Of a DNA stretch of 64,000 bases, positions 18,565-28,756 are shown one piece after another. This stretch comes from an uncultured Butyricimonas sp. (lineage in GTDB: Bacteria; Bacteroidota; Bacteroidia; Bacteroidales; Marinifilaceae). The notes under the pieces are model-generated. The model was not told the origin of the DNA. It searched no databases and worked only from the letters and a program-made list of their open reading frames with translations. The translations under genes and the position numbers were made by a program. Where the stretch lies: positions 1 through 64,000 of the forward strand of contig CALUMT010000014.1 in the NCBI GenBank assembly GCA_944321845.1, in the 5' to 3' direction. Within the stretch, counting starts at the first letter, position 1. The number at the start of each line of letters is the position of its first letter.

Positions 18565-19512
18565 ATGACAAGTAGAAGATTAATTAGAATTAAAGTTTTA
18601 CAACTTTTGTATGCTTACGCCAAGAAAGATGGCGCCACGATTAATGAAGTGGAGAAAGATTTATTCAAAAGTATAACAAAAACAACGGACTTATACTACC
18701 ACGTATTCCTTCTTCTCACGGAGATCCAGCGTAAGGCTTTCCTGAAAATGGATGCAGCCCGCAATCGGCTACTTGCCACCAAAGAGGACCTGAATCCCAA
18801 CATGCGGTTCATCGAGAATCCGGTCATTCGGCAAATCGGCAATAACCGGAAATTCAAAACCTACGTGACCACGAACTACATCTCATTTAACGACACCCCG
18901 GAAATCATCGACATCTTGCATGATAAAGTGGTAAAGCAAGAATTCTTCCAGACATACATGAGTAAGCCGTCGGTAACTTATGAAGACCACAAACAGCTGG
19001 TTCTCGATATCATCACGGAAATCTTTGCCGATGACGAGGACCTCGACGAAACGCTGGAAATCAAGAGTCCCTATTGGAACGATGATTTGGAATTCGTGCT
19101 GGGCATCGCCTATAAAACCATCAAGCGCATGAAGAAAGAATTCAACGAGGATTCTGTATTCTTCCTGGCTTTATATAACGACGAGGAAGATCTTGACCTC
19201 GCCAAAACCCTCTACCGCAAATCCGTTCTTGACATGAGTGCCAACTTCGAACTCATTGACCGTTACACCAATAATTGGGACCTTGAACGGATCTCCGATA
19301 TTGACAAACTAATAATGGACATCGCCATTTCCGAGTTGAAATATTTTCCCTCTATCCCGATAAAAGTAACCTTGGATGAATACATCGAAATCTCCAAGAA
19401 CTACGGAACCACTAAAAGTAGCGGCTTCATCAATGGAATCCTGGACAAGATTGTCACGGAACTCCAGGAAAAAGGAGAAATCAAAAAGATCGGAAGAGGA
19501 CTTATGGAATAA
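18565..19512 (+). CDS. nusB: NusB-family transcription antitermination factor (long Bacteroidetes form)
   Basis: 315 residues, about twice the E. coli NusB length. It starts RRLIRIKVLQLLYAY, the RNA-binding N-terminus of NusB. A lineage-specific central insertion of about 150 residues follows. The C-terminal helical bundle ends with WDLERISDIDKLIMDIAISEL, then LDEYIEISKNYGT and SGFINGILDKI, which is the conserved NusB core. NusB with NusE loads on boxA RNA to prevent premature termination of rRNA operons. It has its own promoter and terminator. Confidence 0.92.
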   Translation: MTSRRLIRIKVLQLLYAYAKKDGATINEVEKDLFKSITKTTDLYYHVFLLLTEIQRKAFLKMDAARNRLLATKEDLNPNMRFIENPVIRQIGNNRKFKTYVTTNYISFNDTPEIIDILHDKVVKQEFFQTYMSKPSVTYEDHKQLVLDIITEIFADDEDLDETLEIKSPYWNDDLEFVLGIAYKTIKRMKKEFNEDSVFFLALYNDEEDLDLAKTLYRKSVLDMSANFELIDRYTNNWDLERISDIDKLIMDIAISELKYFPSIPIKVTLDEYIEISKNYGTTKSSGFINGILDKIVTELQEKGEIKKIGRGLME

Positions 19513-19541
19513 ACGGGGAAATCAAAATTCCCCGTTTTTTT
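19511..19541. terminator. Bidirectional terminator between nusB and the LOG gene
   Basis: A ten-base perfect stem (19511-19520 with 19528-19537, AAACGGGGAA) has a seven-base loop. T-rich tracts flank it on the plus strand, and the convergent LOG gene ends at 19544. Confidence 0.88.
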
Positions 19542-19543
19542 AT

Positions 19544-20104
19544 TTAATACTTATCCTTTATCTTTTCCGGGCTGTAATTCCGGATATATTCCATTGCTTC
19601 CTCTACACTGTCCGTCACGAAATACAGGTCATCATAGGCGGCAGATATAAAACGCTCCTTACGGGCATTATGAATAAAAAGGAAGAAATACTCGAAATAA
19701 TCATTTGTATTCAGGAAAACAATAGGCTTATTATGCACCCCTAACTGCTTCAATGTAATGACTTCCGTGATCTCCTCGAGGGTTCCCCACCCACCGGGAA
19801 GAGCGATAAAAGCATCCGACATCTCCCGCATCACGCTTTTGCGTTCCTTCATATCCGGTGTCACGATAAGTTTCGTCAACCCCAAAGCCGCTTTCCCCTT
19901 GTCCACGATACACTGGGGAATCACTCCCGTCACCCGGCCTCCGCATTCTTCCACCATATCCGACACCTCCCGCATCAACCCGCAATTCGTTCCGCCGTAC
20001 AACAAATTCCATCCATTCGCCACAATCTGTTTTCCCAACTCACCCGCCACGTTGAAATACTTTCTATCAACCTCTGACGAAGCACAAAACACGCATATAT
20101 TCAT
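19544..20104 (-). CDS. LOG-family protein (TIGR00730, nucleotide 5'-monophosphate phosphoribohydrolase-like)
   Basis: 186 residues, Rossmann-like fold. The hallmark motif PGGWGTLEE (about residues 103-111) and an Arg in KERKSVMREM upstream form the LOG active site. The N-terminus ICVFCASSE and LLYGGTNCGLM are also typical. The family releases free bases from nucleoside monophosphates: cytokinin activation in plants, nucleotide salvage or clean-up in bacteria. The exact substrate here is unknown. It is single-gene, with a TATCTTTG box upstream. Confidence 0.9.
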   Translation of the reverse strand: MNICVFCASSEVDRKYFNVAGELGKQIVANGWNLLYGGTNCGLMREVSDMVEECGGRVTGVIPQCIVDKGKAALGLTKLIVTPDMKERKSVMREMSDAFIALPGGWGTLEEITEVITLKQLGVHNKPIVFLNTNDYFEYFFLFIHNARKERFISAAYDDLYFVTDSVEEAMEYIRNYSPEKIKDKY

Positions 20105-20135
20105 ATCTAATTTCGTTAAATTTATTCATGACGGA

Positions 20136-20143
20136 CAAAGATA
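20136..20143 (-). promoter_or_regulatory. -7 box for the LOG gene
   Basis: On the minus strand TATCTTTG lies 32 bases before the ATG at 20104. The rest of the 207-base gap to nth shows no feature I can support. Confidence 0.5.
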
Positions 20144-20311
20144 CAAAAAAAGCGTGTATTGCCGTCACGGTTCTACACGCCGAAAAATTACTACTAACCC
20201 TTAATTCAGAACTACACGAGTTCTATAAAATTCTAAATACCCATTCTTATTACTTAGTCACTTGCATTTATTAGATGCGAAAAGACACGAATGGTTGCGT
20301 GAAATTTTCAA

Positions 20312-20956
20312 TTATTTTTCCCGGTAACGGCAAAAAGGCGCGATACCGCATTCCTCGCACTTCGGTTTCCTGGCCAGACACACGTACCGACCGTGCAGGA
20401 TAAACCAATGGTGCGCCGTGGAAAGCCATTCTGCCGGGATATGCTCCACCAACTGCTTCTCCGTTTCCAACGGAGTCTTGGCATCCACCAGCCCCATCCG
20501 GTTCGCCACCCGGAAAACATGCGTGTCCACCGGCATAGCCGGCTGACCGAAAGCCACAGCCATCATCACGTTCGCCGTTTTCCGTCCCACCCCGGGCAAC
20601 GTCTGCAACAACTCCATATCCCCCGGAACCACACCCCCGAAATCTGCCGTCAGCTTCTTCGCCATTTCCGACAAATGCTTCGCCTTACTGTTCGGGTAGG
20701 AAATAGACTTGATCAAGTCAAAAATCTCCTCCACCTCAGCCTTTGCCATCGACTCTGCGTCCGGGAAACGGGCCATCAGCCCGGGAGTCACCATATTCAC
20801 CCGCTTATCCGTGCACTGGGCGGAAAGCATCACGGCCACGAGCAAGCCAAAGGGCGAATCATAATGCAATTCCGTGGTGGCCACGGGCATATTCGCCCGA
20901 AACCACCCCAGGATCTTGTCATATCTCTCCGCTAACTCCATGTCACCTGCCTTCAT
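20312..20956 (-). CDS. nth: Endonuclease III
   Basis: Bifunctional DNA glycosylase/AP lyase for oxidised pyrimidines. 214 residues from the ATG at 20956. The longer open frame to 21073 merely overlaps the copper-chaperone gene. The helix-hairpin-helix LPGVGRKTANV carries the catalytic Lys, and VDTHVFRVANRMG carries the catalytic Asp. The C-terminal iron-sulfur cluster Cys spacing (C-x6-C-x2-C-x5-C) is in CLARKPKCEECGIAPFC. Its ATG overlaps the TGA of the HMA gene as ATGA, so it is translationally coupled to a copper operon, an unusual setting for a repair gene. Confidence 0.96.
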   Translation of the reverse strand: MKAGDMELAERYDKILGWFRANMPVATTELHYDSPFGLLVAVMLSAQCTDKRVNMVTPGLMARFPDAESMAKAEVEEIFDLIKSISYPNSKAKHLSEMAKKLTADFGGVVPGDMELLQTLPGVGRKTANVMMAVAFGQPAMPVDTHVFRVANRMGLVDAKTPLETEKQLVEHIPAEWLSTAHHWFILHGRYVCLARKPKCEECGIAPFCRYREK

Positions 20957-21168
20957 TTCACTTCCTCGATCTTGTATCCCAACCCCTCCACGGCCTTTAC
21001 CACGGCACTGGCGTCTCCTCCTTTCAACGTCACGTGCAAAAGCTTGTCCGGACTGTTCAAATCCACCGACCACTCGGCAACATCCTGCAAAGCGTCCATA
21101 GCCGGTTTAATCCGGGCCACACACCCGCTACACTTCAAACTGGTTTTAAAAGATACCTTCTTTTCCAT
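20953..21168 (-). CDS. HMA-domain copper chaperone-like protein
   Basis: 71 residues forming one heavy-metal-associated (ferredoxin-like) domain. The metal site is CSGC rather than the usual MxCxxC, near residues 13-16 (SLKCSGCVARI). Such small proteins carry Cu(I) to P-type ATPases. It lies 19 bases downstream of copA and overlaps nth by four bases. The missing Met before the first Cys resembles other Bacteroidetes HMA proteins and does not by itself argue against copper binding. Confidence 0.87.
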   Translation of the reverse strand: MEKKVSFKTSLKCSGCVARIKPAMDALQDVAEWSVDLNSPDKLLHVTLKGGDASAVVKAVEGLGYKIEEVK

Positions 21169-21187
21169 AACACTGTATTTTAATTGA

Positions 21188-23404
21188 TTATAATGATTTC
21201 CATCGAATTCTCAAACTATTTGTCACCACCGACACAGAACTGAAAGCCATGGCCGCGGCCGCGATCATCGGGTTCAGCAGAAACCCGTTCACCCCGAACA
21301 GAACCCCAGCGGCCAACGGTATCCCGATAACATTATAAATAAACGCCCAGAAAAGATTCTGCCGGATGGCAGCCACCGTCTGCCCGGAAAGTTTCAGCGC
21401 CTTGGGGATAACGTTCAGGTCGGAAGTTATCAACGTGATTTTAGCCACGTCCATCGCTATATCCGACCCCTTCCCCATGGCAATACTCACGTCAGCCTGA
21501 GCCAACGCCTGCGAATCATTAATCCCGTCACCCACCATGGCCACCACCTTCCCCTCTTCCTGCAACGCCTTCACGAAATCCGCTTTCTCGTCCGGCATCA
21601 CCCCGGCCTTGAAATGCCGGATTCCCACGCGTTCAGCCACAGCCCTTGCCGTCAACGCGTTGTCGCCGGTCAACATATACACCTCTATTCCCTGCTTCCG
21701 GATAGCCTCAATCGCCTTGCCCGAGGACTTCTTCACCCGGTCCGCTATAGCTACAAATGCCAGCAGACGTCCTTCCCCGGCAAAGAATACCACCGTATTC
21801 CCTTCCCCCTCCCGGGCAACAGCCTCCTTTTCCATCTTCCCGTCCAGCACGAACCCTTCCCGCTCCAGCAGAGCCCGGTTCCCCACGAAATACATCTTCC
21901 CTTCCACTTCCGCCCGTACTCCCATCCCGACCAGACTCTCGAATGCCGAAACGGCCACACCATCCTTCTTCACCTCTTTTAAATACTGCACCACGGCCTC
22001 CGCCAGCGGATGTTCCGAACGACGTTCCACCTCGGCCAACACCCGCTCCAGACGTTCCCGCTCCACGCCCTCGCTCCAGCACATATCCACCACCATGGGC
22101 CTCCCTTCCGTGATTGTCCCCGTCTTGTCCAGCACGATGGCATTAACCCGATGCAACGCCTCCAGGCTCTCTGCATCCTTAATCAAAATATTATGCTCGG
22201 CCCCCTTACCGATACCCACCATGATCGCCGTCGGCGTAGCCAATCCCAACGCGCAGGGGCAAGCGATTACCAATACCGTGATCGAAGTCAGCAACGCATG
22301 AGTGAATGCCAACTCGCCCCCTACCAGCATCCACACGGCGAAAGTCACCACGGCGATACCAATCACTGTCGGCACGAAAATCCCCGCGATCCGGTCCACC
22401 AGTTTCTGCACGGGGGCCTTACTTCCCTGGGCTTCCTGCACCATTCGTATGATACGGGCAAGCACCGTATCCTTCCCCACCTGTTCCGCCTCGAAACGGA
22501 AACTTCCCTTTTGGTTTATCGTACCCGCGTACACCCGTCCGCCAGCCGACTTCTCGACCGGTATCGGTTCCCCCGTAATCATACTCTCGTCCACGAACGA
22601 ACTCCCTTCTCGGACAACCCCGTCCACGGGAATCCGCTCCCCGGGTTTCACCACGAGCAGGTCACCCGGCACCACCTCCTTGATGGCGATAACCTCCTCG
22701 CCTCCTCCCGGCATCACCTTCACCACCGTTTCCGGCTGCAAGCCCATCAATTTCCGTATGGCCGACGAGGTACTGTCCTTCGCCCTCGCCTCCAGCAAAC
22801 GTCCCACCAGAATCAACGCGACAATCACCGCCGCGGCCTCGTAATACACGTGAGCCTCCAATCCTCGGCTCGTCCAGAACTCCGGCCATATCGTGTTAAA
22901 CAGACTGAACAGAAAAGCCACTCCCGTGCTCACCGCGACCAGCGTGTCCATATTCGCCCGTCCATGCCGGGCCTGCATCCAGGCATGCACGTAAAAATCC
23001 CTTCCGAACACCACCAGTACCGGCAGCGTCAGCACCATCATAATCCAATCCACGTACGGCATACCCATGAAAAACATCCCGAGCACGAACACCGGCAATG
23101 CCAGCGCCACGGCTCCCGCCGTCTTCCGCTTCAATGCCCGGAACTCTTCCCTTCTCAACCGCTCACCTTCACCCGGATCCTCTTCCTCCTCCACCATCAA
23201 TTCATACCCGGCCGCCTCCACCGCCTGCTTCAATTCCTCGGGATTCACCGTCCCCGCGTCATATTCCACCGTCACCGTTCCATTGGCGAAATTCACCTTC
23301 GCCTCCTTCACCCCGGGACAAGCGTTCAACGTCGTCTCCACGTTCAGCGCACACACTGCGCAACTCATCCCTCCCACCTGAAAAATTTTCTTTACCATTG
23401 CCAT
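21188..23404 (-). CDS. copA: Copper-exporting P1B-type ATPase
   Basis: 738 residues. One N-terminal HMA domain ([13 protein letters not shown], about residues 12-24) is followed by eight predicted membrane helices. Diagnostic motifs are the intramembrane CPC ([14 protein letters not shown]), the phosphorylation site DKTGTITEG, the P1B-specific HP dipeptide in [10 protein letters not shown], and hinge [11 protein letters not shown]. These identify a Cu(I) exporter. ATP hydrolysis drives copper out of the cytoplasm. It is first in a copA-HMA-nth operon with a TACTTTTG box 50 bases upstream. GC-rich codon use is noticeably stronger here than in the flanking OmpA gene. Confidence 0.96.
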   Translation of the reverse strand: MAMVKKIFQVGGMSCAVCALNVETTLNACPGVKEAKVNFANGTVTVEYDAGTVNPEELKQAVEAAGYELMVEEEEDPGEGERLRREEFRALKRKTAGAVALALPVFVLGMFFMGMPYVDWIMMVLTLPVLVVFGRDFYVHAWMQARHGRANMDTLVAVSTGVAFLFSLFNTIWPEFWTSRGLEAHVYYEAAAVIVALILVGRLLEARAKDSTSSAIRKLMGLQPETVVKVMPGGGEEVIAIKEVVPGDLLVVKPGERIPVDGVVREGSSFVDESMITGEPIPVEKSAGGRVYAGTINQKGSFRFEAEQVGKDTVLARIIRMVQEAQGSKAPVQKLVDRIAGIFVPTVIGIAVVTFAVWMLVGGELAFTHALLTSITVLVIACPCALGLATPTAIMVGIGKGAEHNILIKDAESLEALHRVNAIVLDKTGTITEGRPMVVDMCWSEGVERERLERVLAEVERRSEHPLAEAVVQYLKEVKKDGVAVSAFESLVGMGVRAEVEGKMYFVGNRALLEREGFVLDGKMEKEAVAREGEGNTVVFFAGEGRLLAFVAIADRVKKSSGKAIEAIRKQGIEVYMLTGDNALTARAVAERVGIRHFKAGVMPDEKADFVKALQEEGKVVAMVGDGINDSQALAQADVSIAMGKGSDIAMDVAKITLITSDLNVIPKALKLSGQTVAAIRQNLFWAFIYNVIGIPLAAGVLFGVNGFLLNPMIAAAAMAFSSVSVVTNSLRIRWKSL

Positions 23405-23453
23405 GATTTCATTTCCTTTTAATATTCAAAATTAAAAAATATTCCACGAATGA

Positions 23454-23461
23454 CAAAAGTA
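23454..23461 (-). promoter_or_regulatory. -7 box for the copA operon
   Basis: On the minus strand TACTTTTG fits TAnnTTTG and lies 50 bases before the copA ATG. I see no obvious CsoR- or CueR-type dyad around it. Confidence 0.45.
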
Positions 23462-23510
23462 ATTTCCCTCACGTACAGCCCGATTACATAAAATAAAAAG
23501 ATATCGGTTA

Positions 23511-25181
23511 TTACAGGAACATCATCAAAATTACCTGAGCCAGGATTACCCGCACGAACATCGTCAGCGGGTAAACTGTCGCGTAGGCCACGGAAGGCGA
23601 ATCGCTCTCCACTGTCGTGTTCACGTAATTCAGCGCCATGGGATTCGACATACTCCCGCAGAGCATTCCGGCAATCGCCCCGTAATCCTCGCGGGCAAAC
23701 TTAATCGAGAAAATGGCCACCAGCACCACCGGCACAAAGGTAATGGCGAAACCGAGCCCCACCCACAACAGACCTTCCGGGCGGAACACCGTCTCGAAGA
23801 AATGCACCCCCGCGTCCAGTCCCAGGCAAGCCAGGTACATCGACAGCCCCAATCCCCGCAACATCAGGTTGGCACTTACCGTCGTGTAAGTCACCATGTG
23901 AATCCGGGGACCGAACGCCCCCACCAGGATACCCATCACGATGGGGCCACCGGCCAACCCCAACTTCACCGGGAAATCAATACCCGGTATGGCCAGCGGG
24001 ATAGAACCCAGCAACAATCCCAGCAACATCCCCACGAACACCGTCACCAGGTTCGGCTCGTCCAGATCCTTCACCTTATTACCCAGCACCTTCTCCACCT
24101 CGAGAATCGCCTCCGCCTCACCAACCACCGTCAGCCGGTCACCCAGCTGCAATATCAAATCGGGCGTCGGCAGCAATACCACTCCCGCCCGGTAAATCCG
24201 CGTAATATTAATCCCGTACTGGTTCCGCAACCGCAGGCTGCCCAGCCGCTTGCCGTTAATCCCCGGTTTCGTCACCACGATACGGTGCGACTCCAGCCGG
24301 TTATCAATCGCATCCCAGTCAATATTCTCCTGGTTCCAGTCCATCTTATCCTTCTCCCCGATAAGCATCACCAGGGCCTCCACGTCACTCTCCGCCACGA
24401 TGACCAGCAACCGGTCACCGGCCTCCACCCGAGTCTCCGACGTCGGGATAAGCACCTTCCCGTCCCTCCACAAGCGGGAAATCACGAAACGCTTCGACGA
24501 CAACCGGGCAATCTCCTGCACCGTCTTCCCCACCGCCCCGGGATTCGTCACCAGGAAACCCACGATAACCGTGTGCTTCTTCTTGTCCACCTCTCCCTGC
24601 TTGAAAAATATACTTGAAGCCATCATCTTCCGGATAACAATCAACGCCAGAATCACCCCCACCACCCCCAACGGGTAAGTCACGGCACATCCCAGCGCCA
24701 GATCCGACTGCGCCAGGCTCGGGTCATTCATCTGCTTCAGCGTCTGCTGCGCGGCCCCCAATGCCGGCGTATTCGTCACCGCCCCAGACAGCACTCCCAC
24801 CATATCCGGCAGCGACACCCCCGTCGTCCAGTGAAACACCAGGGTCATCAGGCTGCCCAGCAGCACCACCAGCATCGCCAGCATATTCAGCTTCAGCCCG
24901 CTCTTCCCCAGCGAGGAGAAGAAACCCGGCCCCACCTGCAATCCCAACGCATACACGAACACGATCAACCCGAAACTCTCCGCGTAATTCAACATCTGCG
25001 CGTCCAGCGTCAAACCCAGGTGTCCCGCCAGGATACCCACGAAAAACACGAACGTCACTCCCAGCGAAATACCCCATACCTTAATCCTTCCCAGCATCAA
25101 CCCGATAGCCACCACCAGCGAAATCACCACCACGGCCTGCACCACCGAATGCTCAATCAATAAACCTTTTAACCATTCCAT
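23511..25181 (-). CDS. AspT/YidE-type transporter with two TrkA-C domains
   Basis: 556 residues. Two sets of about five membrane helices flank a cytoplasmic region (about 190-370) containing two TrkA-C (RCK-C) regulatory domains, recognised by VEAGDRLLVIVAE and LQLGDRLTVVGE. The two membrane halves carry the duplicated AAE-family signatures (GVLSGAVTNTPALGAA and AGMLCGSMSNPMALNY). The family includes aspartate:alanine antiporters and the uncharacterised YidE. The substrate cannot be read here. It is monocistronic, and the 218-base gap to the next gene has no convincing promoter box. Confidence 0.9.
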   Translation of the reverse strand: MEWLKGLLIEHSVVQAVVVISLVVAIGLMLGRIKVWGISLGVTFVFFVGILAGHLGLTLDAQMLNYAESFGLIVFVYALGLQVGPGFFSSLGKSGLKLNMLAMLVVLLGSLMTLVFHWTTGVSLPDMVGVLSGAVTNTPALGAAQQTLKQMNDPSLAQSDLALGCAVTYPLGVVGVILALIVIRKMMASSIFFKQGEVDKKKHTVIVGFLVTNPGAVGKTVQEIARLSSKRFVISRLWRDGKVLIPTSETRVEAGDRLLVIVAESDVEALVMLIGEKDKMDWNQENIDWDAIDNRLESHRIVVTKPGINGKRLGSLRLRNQYGINITRIYRAGVVLLPTPDLILQLGDRLTVVGEAEAILEVEKVLGNKVKDLDEPNLVTVFVGMLLGLLLGSIPLAIPGIDFPVKLGLAGGPIVMGILVGAFGPRIHMVTYTTVSANLMLRGLGLSMYLACLGLDAGVHFFETVFRPEGLLWVGLGFAITFVPVVLVAIFSIKFAREDYGAIAGMLCGSMSNPMALNYVNTTVESDSPSVAYATVYPLTMFVRVILAQVILMMFL

Positions 25182-25399
25182 TTTTATCCGTATTAATAAC
25201 TAAAATCTACTGCCTAATAAGGAAAATCTACCGCGAAAATAATCAATTCTTAAAAACCAATACATACATTCGCAACAACGTGAAAACAAATCACGCAAGA
25301 ATAAAGGAGAAAACGCCATGCCGACGGCATCACGATTCCGCGTTTCTTTAGTAGACACACAACAGTCCCAGGGAATCGCGGGACACTACGAAAAGCATT

Positions 25400-26788
25400 A
25401 TGAAAACATTTCTGGGAATTTTAATGGTAACACTTACCCTGGCAGCCTGTTCCAACAAAAAAGAAAGCCCCAAGGACTCGATTGAAATCACCAGCGGGTC
25501 CGCGGCGCAAACCATCTACGCCGACCAGACTTCCGTCAACAACGGACAAGGCATCACGTTCAAAACCTCCGGTCCATGGTACTCCGAAATCCGGGAAATC
25601 AGCCGGACAGCAACCCAACTCGACTGGATCTCCTTGAGCCAGACCAGCGGCGACGCGGCCGGGGAATATACCATCCAAATCGCGCTCGGGCTAAACAACT
25701 CCGGCAAAGACCGTAAAGCCGAGATCCGCATCATCTGCGGACAATCCGTCATCACCGTAACCGTGGAACAGAAAGGAACCACCGAGAACGGCAAAATCAT
25801 TCGTCTCGTGCGAAGCATCGACTTCACGCCCAACTACTGGAGCGAGGCAAAATTCCGGAACGAGACTCGGGAAATGTACTAATTCAAATACGACCTGTCG
25901 GGACGCGTCACGGAATACATCATCCACAATTATGAACCGGATAACACGCTCTATGTTTCCCTGACAACCACCCTCGATTACAACACCCGAGGCGAAATCC
26001 ATGTCACGGAAACCGAGCAATACAATGCTTACCCCGACGTTTCAAAAGAAAACTACACGCTCACCCTGAACGACAAGGGACAAGTCACACATGTCAAGCT
26101 AAACGAAGGGGAAGTCACCGATTATGACCTATCCTACACGGACGACCGACTGGCAAGAATCGACTGGCAAGACTACGATCCCTACCACAACCTCTACACC
26201 TACAGCAACGGGGTTCTCTCCTCCATCACCGAGTACAACGGGGAGCTCCGTGGCGAGTCCTTCAAAAACCTGGAAACCATTTTCGGGAAAACAGCCAATA
26301 ATCTACTGAACATCGACCCCAATGCCTTCTTCCTGATCACTGACGCTAAAGATCACAACCATCTCAACGATTCCCGCCAGCAATTCATGGGACGTCTCGA
26401 CCGTATGGCACTCCTACGTCTTATCGGGAAAAACAGTGACTTTCTCATCGAGAAAAACAACTCATTCTCCCCGGATTTAACTTTCCCCAGCAAGGGATAT
26501 TTCGGGAAGCCAGGCTCCTTCACACAGGACAGCCAGGTATTCGAAAGCTTGCAATTGGAGCCGGATATCATATACACGTTTGATAACGAGGGCTATATCC
26601 TCACCATCACCCAGCAAGAAACCGTGATTAAAAAACAGATAACCTGGGATGTGTACATCACGGATCAATTCTACAACGGGAAAGACGATTCGGAAGGTTA
26701 TATCGGGGAACGGGTTCCTGGACCCTACACTTCCCAGGAACTCGGACGAGGCATCAACACCTACGTCTACACCTTCCGCTACGAGTAA
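25400..26788 (+). pseudogene. BACON/DUF4595-type lipoprotein gene broken by one in-frame stop
   Basis: One reading frame runs from the ATG at 25400 to a TAA at 26786 with a single internal TAA at 25880-25882. The first part has a lipoprotein signal (LTLAACS, Cys near residue 17) and a BACON-like domain ending VTVEQKG. After the stop the frame continues with FKYDLSGRVTEYI and repeated YD/Y-N-G turns, like DUF4595 surface lipoproteins, for about 300 codons. The stop sits at REMY-stop-FKYD and would be a Gln codon if one base were C (CAA to TAA). No frameshift is needed. It could be a true pseudogene, a phase variant or a sequencing error. The upstream 160-residue fragment would still be exported. 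Confidence 0.8.
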
Positions 26789-26816
26789 CACTTGTCATCA
26801 AACACGGGAAAAGAAC

Positions 26817-26855
26817 AACGGGGAAGCACTTTCAATACTTCCCCGTTATTCTTTT
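26817..26855 (+). terminator. Terminator after the broken lipoprotein gene
   Basis: A ten-base perfect stem AACGGGGAAG/CTTCCCCGTT (26817-26826 with 26838-26847) is followed by ATTCTTTT. An intact terminator suggests the whole 1.4 kb frame was recently one gene. Confidence 0.8.
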
Positions 26856-26960
26856 CAACTCATCCTCCGCCTCCCATCTCAGCGAAACCACGGCTCATAT
26901 ACCCCCCTTCCCTCCCCAATCACACGCTCACGTCCTAACCGTTTCTCCACAAAATCGGGC

Positions 26961-26991
26961 AAAAAAAAACCGTGTCTGCATGAGACACGGT
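26961..26991 (-). terminator. fabG terminator
   Basis: A nine-base stem (ACCGTGTCT with AGACACGGT, loop GCATG) reads into a run of eight T on the minus strand. It starts 25 bases after the fabG stop. Confidence 0.88.
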
Positions 26992-27015
26992 CAAATTTTA
27001 TGATTATGGAAGTTG

Positions 27016-27762
27016 TTACATGTTCATACCACCGCAAACGTGGATCGTCTGTCCCGTCACGTAAGCCGACAAGTCGGAACCCAGGAACACGCATACCTTG
27101 GCGATATCCTCCGGCGTACCTCCCCGTTTCAGCGGAATCTTGGCAGCCCACTCCTGACGAACCTCTTCCGGCAACTTGGCCGTCATGTCCGTGATGATGA
27201 ATCCCGGGGCCACGGCATTGGCGCGGATATTACGGGAACCCAACTCCTTGGCCACGCTCTTCGTGAAGCCGATGATACCGGCCTTGGAAGCGGCGTAATT
27301 GGCCTGACCGGCGTTACCACTCACGCCCACCACCGAACTCATGCTGATGATGGAACCGGACTTCTGGCGCAACATGATGGCAGAAACGGCCTTCGTGAAA
27401 TTGAACACGGACTTCAGGTTCACGTTGATCACGGCGTCCCATTGCTCCTCCGTCATACGCATCAACAGCGTGTCTTTCGTGATACCGGCGTTGTTCACCA
27501 GGATATCCACCCGACCGAACTCCTTGTGAATCTCCTCCACCGTGGCAGCGGTAGCAGCGAAATCAGCAGCGTTCGACGCGTACATCTTCGCTTTCACACC
27601 CAGGGCAGCGATCTCGCGCTCCGTCTCCTGGGCAATCTCGTCATATCGTAAATCAGTAAAGGCAATATTAGCACCTTCCCGGGCAAATTCCAATGCCACG
27701 GCCTTCCCGATACCTCTCGAAGCACCGGTGATGATAGCAGTCTTTCCTTCTAGTAATCTCAT
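27016..27762 (-). CDS. fabG: 3-oxoacyl-ACP reductase
   Basis: NADPH-dependent reduction of 3-ketoacyl-ACP in fatty-acid synthesis. 248 residues. Motifs: nucleotide-binding TGASRGIGKAVA (about 13-24), NNAGIT, catalytic Ser in SMSSVVGVSGNAGQ and Tyr-x3-Lys in YAASKAG, and RANAVAPGFI. These are FabG-grade rather than generic SDR signatures. It is monocistronic with a TATCTTTG box about 73 bases upstream and a strong terminator. Confidence 0.93.
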   Translation of the reverse strand: MRLLEGKTAIITGASRGIGKAVALEFAREGANIAFTDLRYDEIAQETEREIAALGVKAKMYASNAADFAATAATVEEIHKEFGRVDILVNNAGITKDTLLMRMTEEQWDAVINVNLKSVFNFTKAVSAIMLRQKSGSIISMSSVVGVSGNAGQANYAASKAGIIGFTKSVAKELGSRNIRANAVAPGFIITDMTAKLPEEVRQEWAAKIPLKRGGTPEDIAKVCVFLGSDLSAYVTGQTIHVCGGMNM

Positions 27763-27834
27763 ACTCGTTTATGTTTATTAAATAAATACCGGGCCATTCC
27801 CCCGTCCGTCCACCTTCCCCTCGACCCACCCGGC

Positions 27835-27842
27835 AAAGATAC
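27835..27842 (-). promoter_or_regulatory. -7 box for fabG
   Basis: On the minus strand TATCTTTG lies 73 bases before the fabG ATG. A TTTG sits 16 bases further upstream, slightly close for a -33 element. Confidence 0.5.
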
Positions 27843-27932
27843 GCGAATAATCCGTAACAAAAAACATTACCCCTTCTCTTTTATCTCTGCTCTCGCGACA
27901 AGAAATCTCCCGCGAAAATCAGAACCACCAGG

Positions 27933-28694
27933 TCATCGGGCCACCAATCCGCCGTCGACCAGGTAATGCCCGCCGGTACAGAAGCTTGAGGCATCGGAAG
28001 CCAGGAAATACACCAGTTCGGCCACCTCCTCCGGTTTCCCGGCCGATCCCCGGGCGTAAAGCGCATTCTCCTCCCGCCAGTAATCATCGATACTGCAATT
28101 GTTCACCTTGGCGAAATTGGCGAAAAGATTATCCACGAGCGGAGTCCGGATCGTCCCCGCGCAAACGGCATTGACCCGCACGTTCATCGGTCCCAGGTCA
28201 ATTGACAGGCTGCGGGTAATCTGCCCGAGAGCCCCCTTCGTCATCCCGTACGCGAAACTGTGCGGCTTCCCCACGAACCACTGGTCCGAGGCGTTAATCA
28301 CCACCGATCCGCCCCCGCCATCGATAAGACAGGGAACGGCCTCGCGCAACGTGTTCACGGTCCCGTAAATATTCGTCTGCACCATCAGGTCCAGTTCCTC
28401 GTCCGAGATATCCAGGAGCGTGTTGCACCGGTGAATCCCCGCGTTGGCAAACACGCTGTCCAACTTCCCGAAACGCTCCACCGTTGCCTTCACCGCCCGG
28501 CGGATATCCCCTCTCTCCCGGGTATTCCCCTCCACGAAAACCAGCCTTTCCGGGCAATCCAATTCCCGGGTCAGCTTCTCCGCCTCCGGCACGTTGATAT
28601 CCATAAAACCGACATTCCATCCTTCCTTGATGAACTTCCTAACCGCGGCCGCACCGATACCGGTCGACCCTCCCGTGATAAATATAGTCTTCAT
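27933..28694 (-). CDS. SDR-family oxidoreductase
   Basis: 253 residues from the ATG at 28694 (an ATG 11 codons upstream adds residues that do not fit the family). Classical short-chain dehydrogenase: TGGSTGIGAAAV nucleotide loop, NAGIH, catalytic Ser in INASDQ, Tyr-x3-Lys in YGMTKGAL, and a C-terminal GGHYLVDGGLV. The catalytic Tyr lies after the unusual WFVGKPHSFA. The substrate is unknown; candidates are sugar or hydroxy-acid substrates. It is a separate transcription unit from fabG and not a close copy of it. Confidence 0.85.
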   Translation of the reverse strand: MKTIFITGGSTGIGAAAVRKFIKEGWNVGFMDINVPEAEKLTRELDCPERLVFVEGNTRERGDIRRAVKATVERFGKLDSVFANAGIHRCNTLLDISDEELDLMVQTNIYGTVNTLREAVPCLIDGGGGSVVINASDQWFVGKPHSFAYGMTKGALGQITRSLSIDLGPMNVRVNAVCAGTIRTPLVDNLFANFAKVNNCSIDDYWREENALYARGSAGKPEEVAELVYFLASDASSFCTGGHYLVDGGLVAR

Positions 28695-28756
28695 ATCGCG
28701 AAACAAATTTAAATAATTATATAACACATATTTGCAAACACACGCTTATCTACAAC

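Noticed and set aside
22010-23422. Very long plus-strand open frame (470 codons) opposite copA
   Set aside because: It is His/Arg/Pro/Gln-rich antisense shadow typical of GC-rich genes, while copA on the other strand has all P-type ATPase motifs.
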